A DNA stretch of 30,944 bases, taken from assembly GCA_938049795.1 (NCBI GenBank), contig CALLCD010000201.1, positions 1 to 30,944 of the forward strand, given 5' to 3'. The notes under the pieces are model-generated. The model made no database searches and was not told where the DNA came from. It saw only the letters and a list, made by a program, of their open reading frames with translations. The first letter of the stretch is position 1. The number at the start of each line of letters is the position of its first letter. Below, piece by piece: positions 15,055 to 22,514 of this stretch. A program made the position numbers and the translations under genes. This DNA is from an uncultured Hyphomonadaceae bacterium. GTDB lineage: Bacteria > Pseudomonadota > Alphaproteobacteria > Caulobacterales > Hyphomonadaceae.

Positions 15055-16602
15055 ATGAGTTGGGAAAAATCAATTGAAGAACTGCGCCGCCGCGAAAGGC
15101 TGGCCGAGAAAATGGGCGGGGAAGAGCCGGTCAGTCGCCAGCTTGGGCGCGGCAAGCTGACGGTGCGCGAGCGGGTGTCGTTTCTGGTGGACCCGGGCAG
15201 TTTCCACGAGATTGGCAAGATTGCGGGACGGGCGACTTATGACGCAGATGATGCGCTTGAGAGCTTTATGCCGTCCAATTCGGTGATGGGGCGGGCGCGG
15301 CTTGAGGGCCGGCCGGTCTTTGTGCTGGGCGATGATTTTACCGTGCGCGGCGGGGCGGCGGATGCGTCTATTCGCGGCAAGCTGTTGCAATCCATCAAAC
15401 AGGCGAGCGAATACAGGCTGCCCTTTGTGCAACTGATTGACGGGACGGGCGGGGGCGGCTCGATCAAAATGTTCGAAGCGGACCCGCGCACTTATATTCC
15501 AGAGACGCCGGGTTGGGAGTTGATTGTCGAGGGGATGGGCGAGGTGCCCTATGTCTCGCTGGCGCTCGGGCCGTGTGCGGGCATGGGGGCAGGAAGGCTG
15601 GCGGCGAGCCATTTCTCGGTCATGGTCAAGGAGTTGAGCCAGGTTTTTGTGGCAGGGCCGCCGGTAACGCGGGCGCTGGGTGAAGATGTGACCAAGGAGG
15701 AGCTTGGCGGCTGGCAGATACAGGCGCGCAATGGCACGGTCGATAATGTCGTCGGCACCGAGGCGGACGCGTTCGAAGCGACGCGGAACTTTCTCTCCTA
15801 TCTGCCCTCAAGCGTGCATGAGTTGCCGCCAATAACTCCGCCAACGGATGATCCGGCGCGCAAGGAAGAAAAGCTGATTTCGATTGTGCCGACAGATGGC
15901 AAGACGCCGTATAAGCCGCGCACCATTGTCGATCTGTGTGTGGATCGGGGCAGCTTTTTCGAGATTGGTGAACAATGGGGGCGGGGGATTGTCACGGGGC
16001 TGGCGCGGATTGATGGGCATCCGGTGGGGATTATGGCGGGCGATCCGTTCTTTCTCGATGGCGCGTGGACGGCGGATGTGTGTGACAAGGTGACCCGTCA
16101 TATGGATCTGTGCTCGACCTTTCATTTGCCGGTGGTCCATTTTGTCGATTGCCCGGGCTTTGCGTGTGGGGTGAAGCATGAGACGGCGGGGGTGACGCGG
16201 CGCGGGGTGCGGGCGATGTCGGCGGTCTATCAGGCGACGGTGCCGGTCTGTGCAGTGGTTATTCGCAAAGCGTATGGGCTGGCCGGCTCTGCGATGATGA
16301 ACCCGTCCAAGGCGAAATGGCGCTATTGCTGGCCGTCAGGCGATTGGGGATCGCTGCCAATGGCGGGCGGGATCGAGGCGGCGTATCGCAAGGAACTGCT
16401 GGAGGCGGACGACCCGGAGGCTTTGCTCAAACAGCTCTATAAGAAATTCGACGCGATTGCCTCCCCCTTCCGGACAGCGGAAAGCTTCTACGCCGAGGAG
16501 ATAATCGACCCGCGCGAGACGCGTCCGCTATTGGTCGATTTCGTTCACCATGCAAGGCGGGTGCTGAGCCCGGGCAAGACCGCGTTCGGCCCCCGCCCTT
16601 AA
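15055..16602 (+). CDS. Acyl-CoA carboxylase carboxyltransferase (beta) subunit
   Basis: A 515-residue carboxyltransferase of the propionyl-/methylcrotonyl-/geranyl-CoA carboxylase type, which moves carboxybiotin carbon onto an acyl-CoA. The N-terminal half has GKLTVRERV and DGTGGGGSI. The C-terminal half has GRGIVTGLARIDGHPVGIMAG, FVDCPGFACGVKHE, RKAYGLAGSAMMNPSKAKW and MAGGIEAAYRKEL, forming the acyl-CoA and biotin oxyanion pockets. There is no zinc finger, so it is not the AccD type. No biotin carboxylase or biotin carrier gene is in the window, so the partner must be elsewhere and the acyl substrate is open. No clear Shine-Dalgarno precedes ATG 15055. Confidence 0.85.
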   Translation: MSWEKSIEELRRRERLAEKMGGEEPVSRQLGRGKLTVRERVSFLVDPGSFHEIGKIAGRATYDADDALESFMPSNSVMGRARLEGRPVFVLGDDFTVRGGAADASIRGKLLQSIKQASEYRLPFVQLIDGTGGGGSIKMFEADPRTYIPETPGWELIVEGMGEVPYVSLALGPCAGMGAGRLAASHFSVMVKELSQVFVAGPPVTRALGEDVTKEELGGWQIQARNGTVDNVVGTEADAFEATRNFLSYLPSSVHELPPITPPTDDPARKEEKLISIVPTDGKTPYKPRTIVDLCVDRGSFFEIGEQWGRGIVTGLARIDGHPVGIMAGDPFFLDGAWTADVCDKVTRHMDLCSTFHLPVVHFVDCPGFACGVKHETAGVTRRGVRAMSAVYQATVPVCAVVIRKAYGLAGSAMMNPSKAKWRYCWPSGDWGSLPMAGGIEAAYRKELLEADDPEALLKQLYKKFDAIASPFRTAESFYAEEIIDPRETRPLLVDFVHHARRVLSPGKTAFGPRP

Positions 16603-16624
16603 TGGTTGATATGGCGTTCGCGTC

Positions 16625-17113
16625 TTAAGCGTTTTGCCACTCGCCATTGCTGGCGCGGCACAGCGTGAACTGCTCGGTTAGCGGCGCTTCGCCACGGATT
16701 GTGTAGGTTTCCTCGACGGTGCGGCAGGGCTCTCCGGCGGCATTGGTCGACGTGTTGACAAGGGAGATCGTGCCCGAGCTTCCCGTTTGCGCTGAGCGCC
16801 AGCTTTCCGAACTGGACTGGCCTTCAACAACTTCCGCCAGTGCGACGGCGCGCGGTTCGCGGTCATCCGATTTGAGCCTCCGCGCAATCACAACGCCCGC
16901 CGCCGCTGCACCCACGGCCGCAAGCGCACAGACCCCGTTCGAGCCATTAAGCACTCGGCAGCCAAGATAGCCGACAACCGCGCCCGCGCCGCCACCGATC
17001 AGGTCGCGATTGGACACATTGCCAAACCCGCCACCATTGCTTTCGCATCCGGTAATCACCATACTCGCCGCCAACAGGGCTGACAGTCCGAAACTTGCTC
17101 TCTTGTTTTGCAT
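16625..17113 (-). CDS. Glycine-zipper lipoprotein, 17-kDa-surface-antigen-like
   Basis: A 162-residue lipoprotein: signal ending VITGC, lipidated Cys23. Residues about 38-80 are Gly/Ala-rich (LIGGGAGAVVGYLG onward), a glycine-zipper membrane-inserting pattern. The C-terminus carries a cysteine pair module: Cys130-Arg-Thr, then Cys152, then NGEW ending at Trp159. That layout matches the C-terminus of the rickettsial 17-kDa antigen group (CRxY...CRxPDGxW). Outer-membrane location is inferred. ATG 17113 is preceded by AGGAAAG. A longer frame to 17185 lacks a signal peptide and is rejected. Confidence 0.8.
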   Translation of the reverse strand: MQNKRASFGLSALLAASMVITGCESNGGGFGNVSNRDLIGGGAGAVVGYLGCRVLNGSNGVCALAAVGAAAAGVVIARRLKSDDREPRAVALAEVVEGQSSSESWRSAQTGSSGTISLVNTSTNAAGEPCRTVEETYTIRGEAPLTEQFTLCRASNGEWQNA

Positions 17114-17292
17114 TTTACTTTCCTCTTCTCCCGAGCGTCCACTCGCTCCATAAGAGAATTTAGACAACACGAGAACATGGCACAAATCGAGCCACTATGA
17201 GGCCGAAACGTGTTAGGCTCTTTTGCGTTGGGCTGAATGGGCGGGCAGGGCGACCGAAGAAAACCGCATTCCCACCGCATTCACCACACATT

Positions 17293-17324
17293 GCCCATCG
17301 AAATTGGGGCCCATCGAAATTGGG
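17293..17324. repeat. Tandem 16-base direct repeat
   Basis: GCCCATCGAAATTGGG occurs twice back to back, 17293-17308 and 17309-17324, without a mismatch. Each unit has CCCA and TGGG ends, so each is weakly dyad-symmetric. It lies 43-74 bases upstream of the DUF4349 lipoprotein start, where an operator or promoter element would sit. Confidence 0.85.
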
Positions 17325-17366
17325 ATGTAATAGACTTACGAGCAAGGTTTAGAGGAGGGAAAATTG

Positions 17367-18284
17367 ATGCGGCATTTGTGGATCGGAATTGTTTTGAGTC
17401 TAGGGCTGGCGGCCTGCGGAGAAGGGGCGCCAAGCTATGTTGCGAGCGATAGCAGCGGCCCGCCGCCACCGCCTCCATCTCCGGTGGCAGGAGCATTGGC
17501 TGACGCTGCCCCGCAGGCATCAAGAGGACGAGGCGCACCCGTCCCCGAAGCGGGTGACCCTGTGGCCAATGAAGCGGGCGAGCAATTTATCGCCTACACG
17601 CACAATCTCGGTTTCAGCTTGCCGCGCGCGAATGTCGAGCCGGTGATGCAAGCTCATGTCGCCGCCTGCGAGACGGCGGGCCCGCGCGCATGTATCATTA
17701 TCAATGCGAACCTGAACAATCAGTCTGATGACTATACGAGCGGCTATTTGTCGATCCGTGCACAGCCGGACTGGATCGCCGGATTTCTGGGCGGGGTTGA
17801 TGCCGATATTGACGCGGCCGAAGGCGAAGTGACGAGCCGCAACAGGCAGGCGGTCGATCTGACCCGCGCCATTCTTGATACGGATGCGCGGCTGAAGGCG
17901 CAGACCATTCTGAAGGGGCGGCTTGAGGATTTGCTGGCCAATCGCGATGGCGAACTGGCCGATCTGTTGCAGGTCGAGCGGGAACTGGCGCGGGTGACCG
18001 GCGACATTGAATCGATCACATCAAATCTGAAGGCGCTGCGGTTGCGGGTCTCCATGTCGGAGCTGACCTTGCGATATGAGACCAAGCGCAGCCTTGTTGG
18101 CGGCGGACGGACCAATCCGCTGGCCAGTGCGTTTGGCGACTTCTTCTACAACATGTCCTCAGCGCTTGCCGGTGTGGTGACCTTCTTCGCGGTGGGGCTG
18201 CCCTGGATGATCCTGATCGGGATATTCCTGTTCATCTGGCTGCGCCTGATCTGGCCTTGGGTGCGCAAGCGCCGGGGCAGCTAG
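17367..18284 (+). CDS. DUF4349 domain lipoprotein
   Basis: A 305-residue protein with a lipoprotein signal (LGLAAC, Cys17), a Pro-rich linker (about 28-40), and a DUF4349 body. The body contains YLSIRAQPDWIAGFL, a coiled coil (about residues 140-215) with the LLQVERELARVTGDIESI segment, and a hydrophobic C-terminal membrane segment (about 263-295). This is the usual DUF4349 layout; the function is unknown. The frame starts one codon earlier at TTG 17364, but ATG 17367 with GAGGAGGG 7-8 bases upstream is the better start. The stop shares a CTAG with the convergent pseudouridine synthase gene. Confidence 0.85.
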   Translation: MRHLWIGIVLSLGLAACGEGAPSYVASDSSGPPPPPPSPVAGALADAAPQASRGRGAPVPEAGDPVANEAGEQFIAYTHNLGFSLPRANVEPVMQAHVAACETAGPRACIIINANLNNQSDDYTSGYLSIRAQPDWIAGFLGGVDADIDAAEGEVTSRNRQAVDLTRAILDTDARLKAQTILKGRLEDLLANRDGELADLLQVERELARVTGDIESITSNLKALRLRVSMSELTLRYETKRSLVGGGRTNPLASAFGDFFYNMSSALAGVVTFFAVGLPWMILIGIFLFIWLRLIWPWVRKRRGS

Positions 18285-19045
18285 CCGGACGCCTTGATGA
18301 GCTTGGCACGTTCGCGCGGGGAGAGAAGACGCCATTTCCCCTCGCGCAGACTGCCAAGCTCCAAAGGGCCAATCCGTGTACGGTAGAGATCATAGACGCG
18401 TAGTTCGACAAGATCACACATGCGGCGGATTTGCCGGTTACGGCCCTCATTCAGGATAAAGCGTAAGCCGCGCTGGCCGAGCCGCGTGACTTTGGCGGGG
18501 CGCAATTGTCGCCCGTCAAGGGACAGGCCGTGGCAGAGCTTGTTGATTTTGGCGTCGGTAATCTGGCCGGTGACTTTGACGATATATTCCTTGTCGAGCT
18601 TGCTGGCCGGACCGATCAGAGCTTTGGCCAAAACACCGTCCTCGGACAAAAGCAAAAGCCCGCGCGAATCCATATCGAGCCGACCGAGCGCGGGCAGGCT
18701 TGCGGTTTTTGCAGGTGGGGTGGCTTGCCCAATGAGATTGGCTTTGGTCAGGAGGCGCGCGGCGGGGATCTGGCCGTCCTCTGGCTGAGCGGAGACAATG
18801 CCTTCGGGCTTGTGGACGACGGCGGTGAATTTGTTTTCAAGCTTTGCAGCCGTTTGCGCGGCGAGGGTGAGGGTCTGGCCCGGCTCGATCTTGTGGCCGG
18901 GGGAGGAGATTTTCACGCCGTCGATCTGGACGAGCCCTTTCTCGATCAGCGCCTCGGCCTCGCGCCGCGAACACAGGCCCGACTGGCCCATGAATTTGTT
19001 GACCCTTTGCGGCTCAGTGCCGGTGAATTTGCGCGACAGGCTCAC
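18281..19045 (-). CDS. rluF: RluF-like rRNA pseudouridine synthase
   Basis: A 254-residue RsuA-family pseudouridine synthase. An S4 RNA-binding domain comes first (RVNKFMGQSGLCSRREAEALIEKG, about 14-37). The catalytic motif GRLDMDSRGLLLL follows with Asp124, then NEGRNRQIRRMCDL and LYRTRIGPLELG. The SGLCSRREAE start and RRMC segment resemble E. coli RluF, which modifies 23S rRNA at U2604; the exact target is inferred. The frame extends to 19177, but a GTG at 19043-19045 overlaps the GNAT stop (GTGA), giving a coupled start and a normal family length. Confidence 0.8.
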   Translation of the reverse strand: MSLSRKFTGTEPQRVNKFMGQSGLCSRREAEALIEKGLVQIDGVKISSPGHKIEPGQTLTLAAQTAAKLENKFTAVVHKPEGIVSAQPEDGQIPAARLLTKANLIGQATPPAKTASLPALGRLDMDSRGLLLLSEDGVLAKALIGPASKLDKEYIVKVTGQITDAKINKLCHGLSLDGRQLRPAKVTRLGQRGLRFILNEGRNRQIRRMCDLVELRVYDLYRTRIGPLELGSLREGKWRLLSPRERAKLIKASG

Positions 19046-19524
19046 AATCCGAGCCGCCTTGCAAAATAGGCGACGGCATAGTCGGCGCGATGGGTGGTTT
19101 GGCCAAGTTCGGTAAAGCCGAGCCGTTGATGAAACCGCATCGAACCCGGATTGGGCGGGGTGATGTTGACCTCGCATCCGATGATAAGCGCTTTGCCCGT
19201 ATACTGCATAAAGGCGGCTTCATAGAGCGCGGCGCCTATGCCCTGTTCGCGGGTCTCGGGCGCGACGGCAATCCGGTCAACATAGACATAGCTCTCATAG
19301 CGCGCCTCGAACCAGCGATAGTTCGGACTGTCATAGTCAGCATCCGGACCAAGCGCGACAAGGAAACCAAGCACGGTGTCCCGATCCTCGGCGACAAGGC
19401 AGGCCCCTGCGGCGATGATCTGGTCTAGCTGGCTCTGGCTGACCTTGCCGACACCGGGCTCGGAGGCGCAATTGATCGCGTGCAGAGCGGCAAGATCGGC
19501 AGGGACATAGGCACGAATGGTCAT
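19042..19524 (-). CDS. GNAT family N-acetyltransferase
   Basis: A 160-residue GNAT acetyltransferase. The acetyl-CoA-binding motif A is VDRIAVAPETREQGIGAALYEAA (R/Q-x-x-G-x-G/A as REQGIG). NPGSMRFHQRLGFTELG gives motif B. The substrate, which could be a small molecule or protein N-terminus, is not predictable. I start at ATG 19524 (MTIRAYVPADL, the usual first strand) rather than the TTG at 19560. No strong ribosome site is visible. It overlaps the pseudouridine synthase start by four bases and so probably forms a two-gene operon. Confidence 0.85.
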   Translation of the reverse strand: MTIRAYVPADLAALHAINCASEPGVGKVSQSQLDQIIAAGACLVAEDRDTVLGFLVALGPDADYDSPNYRWFEARYESYVYVDRIAVAPETREQGIGAALYEAAFMQYTGKALIIGCEVNITPPNPGSMRFHQRLGFTELGQTTHRADYAVAYFARRLGL

Positions 19525-19600
19525 GTGCGCGGTGGTGCTGGCTTGGCGCGGGGATGTCAAGGGAGAGGGCGTTTGGAGTTGGACAGTTATGAGAGAGCGG

Positions 19601-19625
19601 GCGTCATACGTGGAGAGCTCTGCTC
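19601..19625. repeat. Truncated arm of the palindromic element
   Basis: The sequence beginning GCGTCATACGTGGAG matches the first 25 bases of the copy at 20114 with about 3 differences. It lies 8 bases before the complete copy at 19633. This looks like a broken or earlier insertion of the same element. Confidence 0.55.
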
Positions 19626-19632
19626 CCTCACC

Positions 19633-19747
19633 GCGTCACACCCGACGGGCTCTGCTCGTCTGGGTGCCCATCGCCGATACTTGGAACAAGTGCTCTGTTG
19701 TGATGATCCGAGATGGGCCCTCAGACGCTGCGCGTCGAGGGTGACGC
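19633..19747. repeat. 115-base double-hairpin REP/BIME-like element, copy 1
   Basis: The ends are GCGTCAC (19633-19639) and its complement GTGACGC (19741-19747). The left arm folds as CACCC-GACG pairing with CGTC-T-GGGTG (19639-19666). The right arm folds as CCCTC-A-GACGC pairing with GCGTC-GAGGG (19718-19741) around a 3-base loop. Both hairpins carry one bulged base at the same relative place, and each arm resembles the inverted complement of the other. GCCCATC (19666-19672) also pairs with GATGGGC (19712-19718). This is the layout of two inverted REP units around a spacer (a BIME). Hand alignment to copy 2 gives about 98 of 115 identical. Confidence 0.8.
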
Positions 19748-19794
19748 GGGGTGTTGGGGTTGCGAGAGGGGCGCAAATTTGTAACGCTGCGAGA

Positions 19795-20097
19795 ATGGTC
19801 AGCGCACATGGCATCATCGCGGTTTATATCCTCGTCAACCGGAAACAGGGTGCAATTTATACGGGCGTGACGTCTGATCTTATAAGGCGAATTGATCAGC
19901 ATAGAAACGGTGTGTATGAGGGATTTGCCAAGAAATGGGGCTGTAAGAAACTCGTCTGGTATCAGCCGCATGACATGATTGCTGAAGCCATCCGGCGTGA
20001 GAAGTCGATCAAATCCTATCGGCGCAAAAACAAGATCAATCTGATCGAAAAGAACAATCCCGACTGGCGTGATTTGTGGTTTGATCTGATTGCTTGA
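19795..20097 (+). CDS. GIY-YIG nuclease family protein
   Basis: A 100-residue single-domain GIY-YIG protein (COG2827/UPF0213-like). The motif reads AVYILVNRKQGAIYTGVTSDL with Tyr11 and Tyr22. Arg31/Arg32 and His36 follow in IRRIDQHRNG, and the catalytic-type glutamate is Glu69 in IRREKSIK. The C-terminus NNPDWRDLWFDLI is typical of the small alphaproteobacterial members, which are often multicopy. A DNA endonuclease role is expected from the fold; the target is unknown. It sits exactly between two copies of a palindromic repeat (ends 47 bases before it and 16 bases after it). An upstream in-frame extension to 19480 runs through the repeat and is rejected. Confidence 0.85.
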   Translation: MVSAHGIIAVYILVNRKQGAIYTGVTSDLIRRIDQHRNGVYEGFAKKWGCKKLVWYQPHDMIAEAIRREKSIKSYRRKNKINLIEKNNPDWRDLWFDLIA

Positions 20098-20113
20098 GGT
20101 TAGCTTATGTACG

Positions 20114-20228
20114 GCGTCACACGTGGAGGGCTTTGCTCGTCTGGGTGCTCATCACCTATACTTTAAACAGGTGCTCTGTTGCTATGATCTGATATGGGCC
20201 CTCAGACGCTGTGCGTCGAGGGTAACGC
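20114..20228. repeat. 115-base double-hairpin REP/BIME-like element, copy 2
   Basis: Same length and orientation as copy 1. It begins GCGTCAC (20114-20120) and ends GTAACGC (20222-20228). The right hairpin is preserved (CCCTCAGACGC, loop TGT, GCGTCGAGGG). The left arm has diverged (ACGTGGAGGGC) and has lost part of its pairing. It starts 16 bases after the GIY-YIG stop codon. Confidence 0.8.
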
Positions 20229-20344
20229 GGGGTGGGAGAAGGATCGATAGGGACAGAAGGGGAGCGTTATTATCCGGTTTGACCAGAGGGGCCATCATCT
20301 AAAAGTGGTGCTCTAAGAGTTGTTCATATTCGCAAGTGCGATGC

Positions 20345-20974
20345 TCAGTACAAGTCTTGAATTGAGTGAGGTTGGGAGCGTTCGCCGCTTTGCACTTCTT
20401 CAATAATGGTTAGTAAGGTATGGGTGACGGCGTCTTCAGGCGCGAGTTGAAGGGCGGAGTTCGCGCTAGATTTTGCATTATCGAGATCGCCCAAAAGCAG
20501 TTCAACTAATGCTAGTCTAGCGCGCAATGCCAACGAATCAGGGAAAGCTAAAAGTCCGACTTCAGTGATTGATTTTGCTGACGCCAAATTATCAACTTCA
20601 AGAGCCATAATCGAGGTTTCATTCACGACATCATGATTTCCTGCGTTCAGATGGTAAGCGCGCATGAATGCGTCATATGAAGCCTCGGCGTTTCCTGTTG
20701 CCTGATAAATTTTCCCTGCCATAAAATACGATGGCCAATGTCCGGGAGCCTTGCCCAATATTTCGTCATATATCGACAAGGCAGTCGTCAATTTATCGAT
20801 ATCGGGAGTCAGTTTTGCACGGCCATTAATCGATATATATGGACCAGACAGGGTGTTTGCCTCTGCAAAGAGTGTCTCGAGACGTTCAGCTTCAGTTGGG
20901 GATATCTCGGTTGGTTGAGCTTCTGCGAAACTCATTGCAAAGATGATCGACAGTAGGGATAATAACAGTCTCAT
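20345..20974 (-). CDS. Exported TPR-repeat protein, unknown function
   Basis: A 209-residue protein with a Sec signal peptide (hydrophobic LLLSLLSIIFAMSF, predicted cleavage after AEA at residue 19). Helical TPR-like repeats follow: ALSIYDEILGKAPGHWPSYF, then MAGKIYQATGNAEASYDAFM, and near the end ARLALVELLLGDLDNAKSSA. The TPR pattern implies protein-protein contacts in the periplasm. The coding sequence is visibly richer in A and T than its neighbours, which could reflect transfer. It lies alone between the repeat-flanked GIY-YIG gene and argG. Confidence 0.7.
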   Translation of the reverse strand: MRLLLSLLSIIFAMSFAEAQPTEISPTEAERLETLFAEANTLSGPYISINGRAKLTPDIDKLTTALSIYDEILGKAPGHWPSYFMAGKIYQATGNAEASYDAFMRAYHLNAGNHDVVNETSIMALEVDNLASAKSITEVGLLAFPDSLALRARLALVELLLGDLDNAKSSANSALQLAPEDAVTHTLLTIIEEVQSGERSQPHSIQDLY

Positions 20975-21032
20975 AATTACTTTCTTCGCCGTCGCTAAAT
21001 CAAGAGTAACATTTTGCCGTGCAAAGTGAACC

Positions 21033-22268
21033 CTAATTCCGCCCCGCCTCCTTATCCCGCTTGGCCAATAAGCGTAGCCGCAATGCGTTCAGTTTGATGA
21101 AGCCCTCCGCGTCTTTCTGGTCATACGCGCCCGCATCGTCTTCAAATGTCACATGTGCTTCGGAATAGAGCGAGTACGGACTGGTTCGGGTCATCAGATG
21201 GGCGGCGCCCTTGTAGAGTTTGAGGGTCACTTCGCCGGTGACAAAGCGCTGGGAATGGTCGATCGCCGCTTGCAGCATTTCGCGTTCGGGGCTCCACCAG
21301 AAGCCATTATAGATCAGCTCGGCATATTTTGGCATCAGCTCGTCTTTGAGGTGCGCTGCGCCCTTGTCGATGGTGATCTGTTCCATGCCGCGATGGGCGA
21401 CGAGCAGGATCGTGCCGCCTGGGGTTTCGTAGATGCCGCGCGACTTCATGCCGATGAAACGGTTCTCCAAAAGGTCAAGCCGACCGATGCCATGTGTGCG
21501 GCCATACTCGTTCAGTGTGGTGAGCAATGTCGCAGGGCTCATCGCCTCGCCATTGATCGAGACAGGATCGCCGCGTTCAAAACCGATGGTGATGATGTCC
21601 GGCGTGTCGGGCGCATCTTCCGGGCGGACGGTGCGCTGGTGGACGAACTCTGGCGCTGCAACCCCTGGGTCTTCAAGCGCCTTGCCTTCGGATGAGGTGT
21701 GCAAGAGGTTGGCATCGACCGAGAAGGGGGCTTCACCGCGCTTGTCGGCGGCGATGGGGATGCCGTGCTGTTCGGCAAATGCGATAAGATCGGTGCGGGA
21801 CTTGAAATCCCAGTCGCGCCACGGGGCGATGACTTTGATGTCGGGCTGGAGGGCATAATAGCCCAGCTCGAACCGGATCTGGTCATTGCCCTTGCCAGTC
21901 GCGCCATGACAGACCGCGTCCGCGCCGACGGCTTGTGCGATCTCGATCTGGCGTTTGGCAATGAGCGGGCGGGCAATGCTGGTGCCGAGCAGGTAGACGC
22001 CTTCGTAAACGGCATTGGCGCGGAACATGGGGAAGACATAATCGCGGACAAAATCTTCGCGCAGATCGTCAATGAAGATGTTCTCCGGCTTGATGCCCAA
22101 TTGCAGCGCTTTCTGGCGAGCCGGTTCAAGCTCTTCGCCCTGACCAAGATCGGCGGTAAATGTGACGACTTCGCAGCCAAATTCGGTCTCGAGCCATTTT
22201 AGAATGATCGACGTATCAAGCCCGCCCGAATAGGCGAGAACGACTTTTTTTGGGGCAGTTGAGGTCAT
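21033..22268 (-). CDS. argG: Argininosuccinate synthase
   Basis: A 411-residue argininosuccinate synthase, which joins citrulline and aspartate with ATP in the penultimate step of arginine synthesis. The N-type ATP pyrophosphatase loop AYSGGLDTS is at residues 12-20. Other signatures are GTSIARPLIAKRQ, GCHGATGKGNDQIRFELG-like ADAVCHGATGKGNDQ, and GRLDLLENRFIGMKSRGIYETPG. Length is normal for the family. AGGACA lies about 11 bases before ATG 22268. argH is not in the window. Confidence 0.97.
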   Translation of the reverse strand: MTSTAPKKVVLAYSGGLDTSIILKWLETEFGCEVVTFTADLGQGEELEPARQKALQLGIKPENIFIDDLREDFVRDYVFPMFRANAVYEGVYLLGTSIARPLIAKRQIEIAQAVGADAVCHGATGKGNDQIRFELGYYALQPDIKVIAPWRDWDFKSRTDLIAFAEQHGIPIAADKRGEAPFSVDANLLHTSSEGKALEDPGVAAPEFVHQRTVRPEDAPDTPDIITIGFERGDPVSINGEAMSPATLLTTLNEYGRTHGIGRLDLLENRFIGMKSRGIYETPGGTILLVAHRGMEQITIDKGAAHLKDELMPKYAELIYNGFWWSPEREMLQAAIDHSQRFVTGEVTLKLYKGAAHLMTRTSPYSLYSEAHVTFEDDAGAYDQKDAEGFIKLNALRLRLLAKRDKEAGRN

Positions 22269-22406
22269 ATTTGGGCGTGTCCTGTAGCGATTGTACCCGC
22301 CTCTTATCGCTTGGGAGAAGGGTTAAGCAAGACCGGACGGTCAAGCCTTGCAACAATTATGACCGGCGGAGGCTCGCCCGCTGCGTGTTTTGCCTTTTCA
22401 ACAAGG

Positions 22407-22421
22407 TTAAAAAAGTGTTAC
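22407..22421. promoter_or_regulatory. Possible CtrA-like site upstream of SH3 protein gene
   Basis: TTAA-N7-TTAC at 22407-22421 differs from the CtrA consensus TTAA-N7-TTAAC mainly in the second half-site. It lies about 93 bases before the SH3-domain gene start. One imperfect site proves little, although the PleC-like and TipF-like genes nearby make a CtrA-using lineage likely. Confidence 0.25.
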
Positions 22422-22514
22422 TTTAGAAATAATTCTGTGTCCCCGTGGATGCAGGTTGAGTTTTTTGGTCCGTGGGGGGCTGGGCGCGGGTCGCGTGAAT
22501 TGTGGAGTATCGTC

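Noticed and set aside
19480..19794. N-terminal extension of the GIY-YIG frame
   Set aside because: It translates through the palindromic repeat and the GNAT promoter region. The GIY-YIG domain starts right after ATG 19795.
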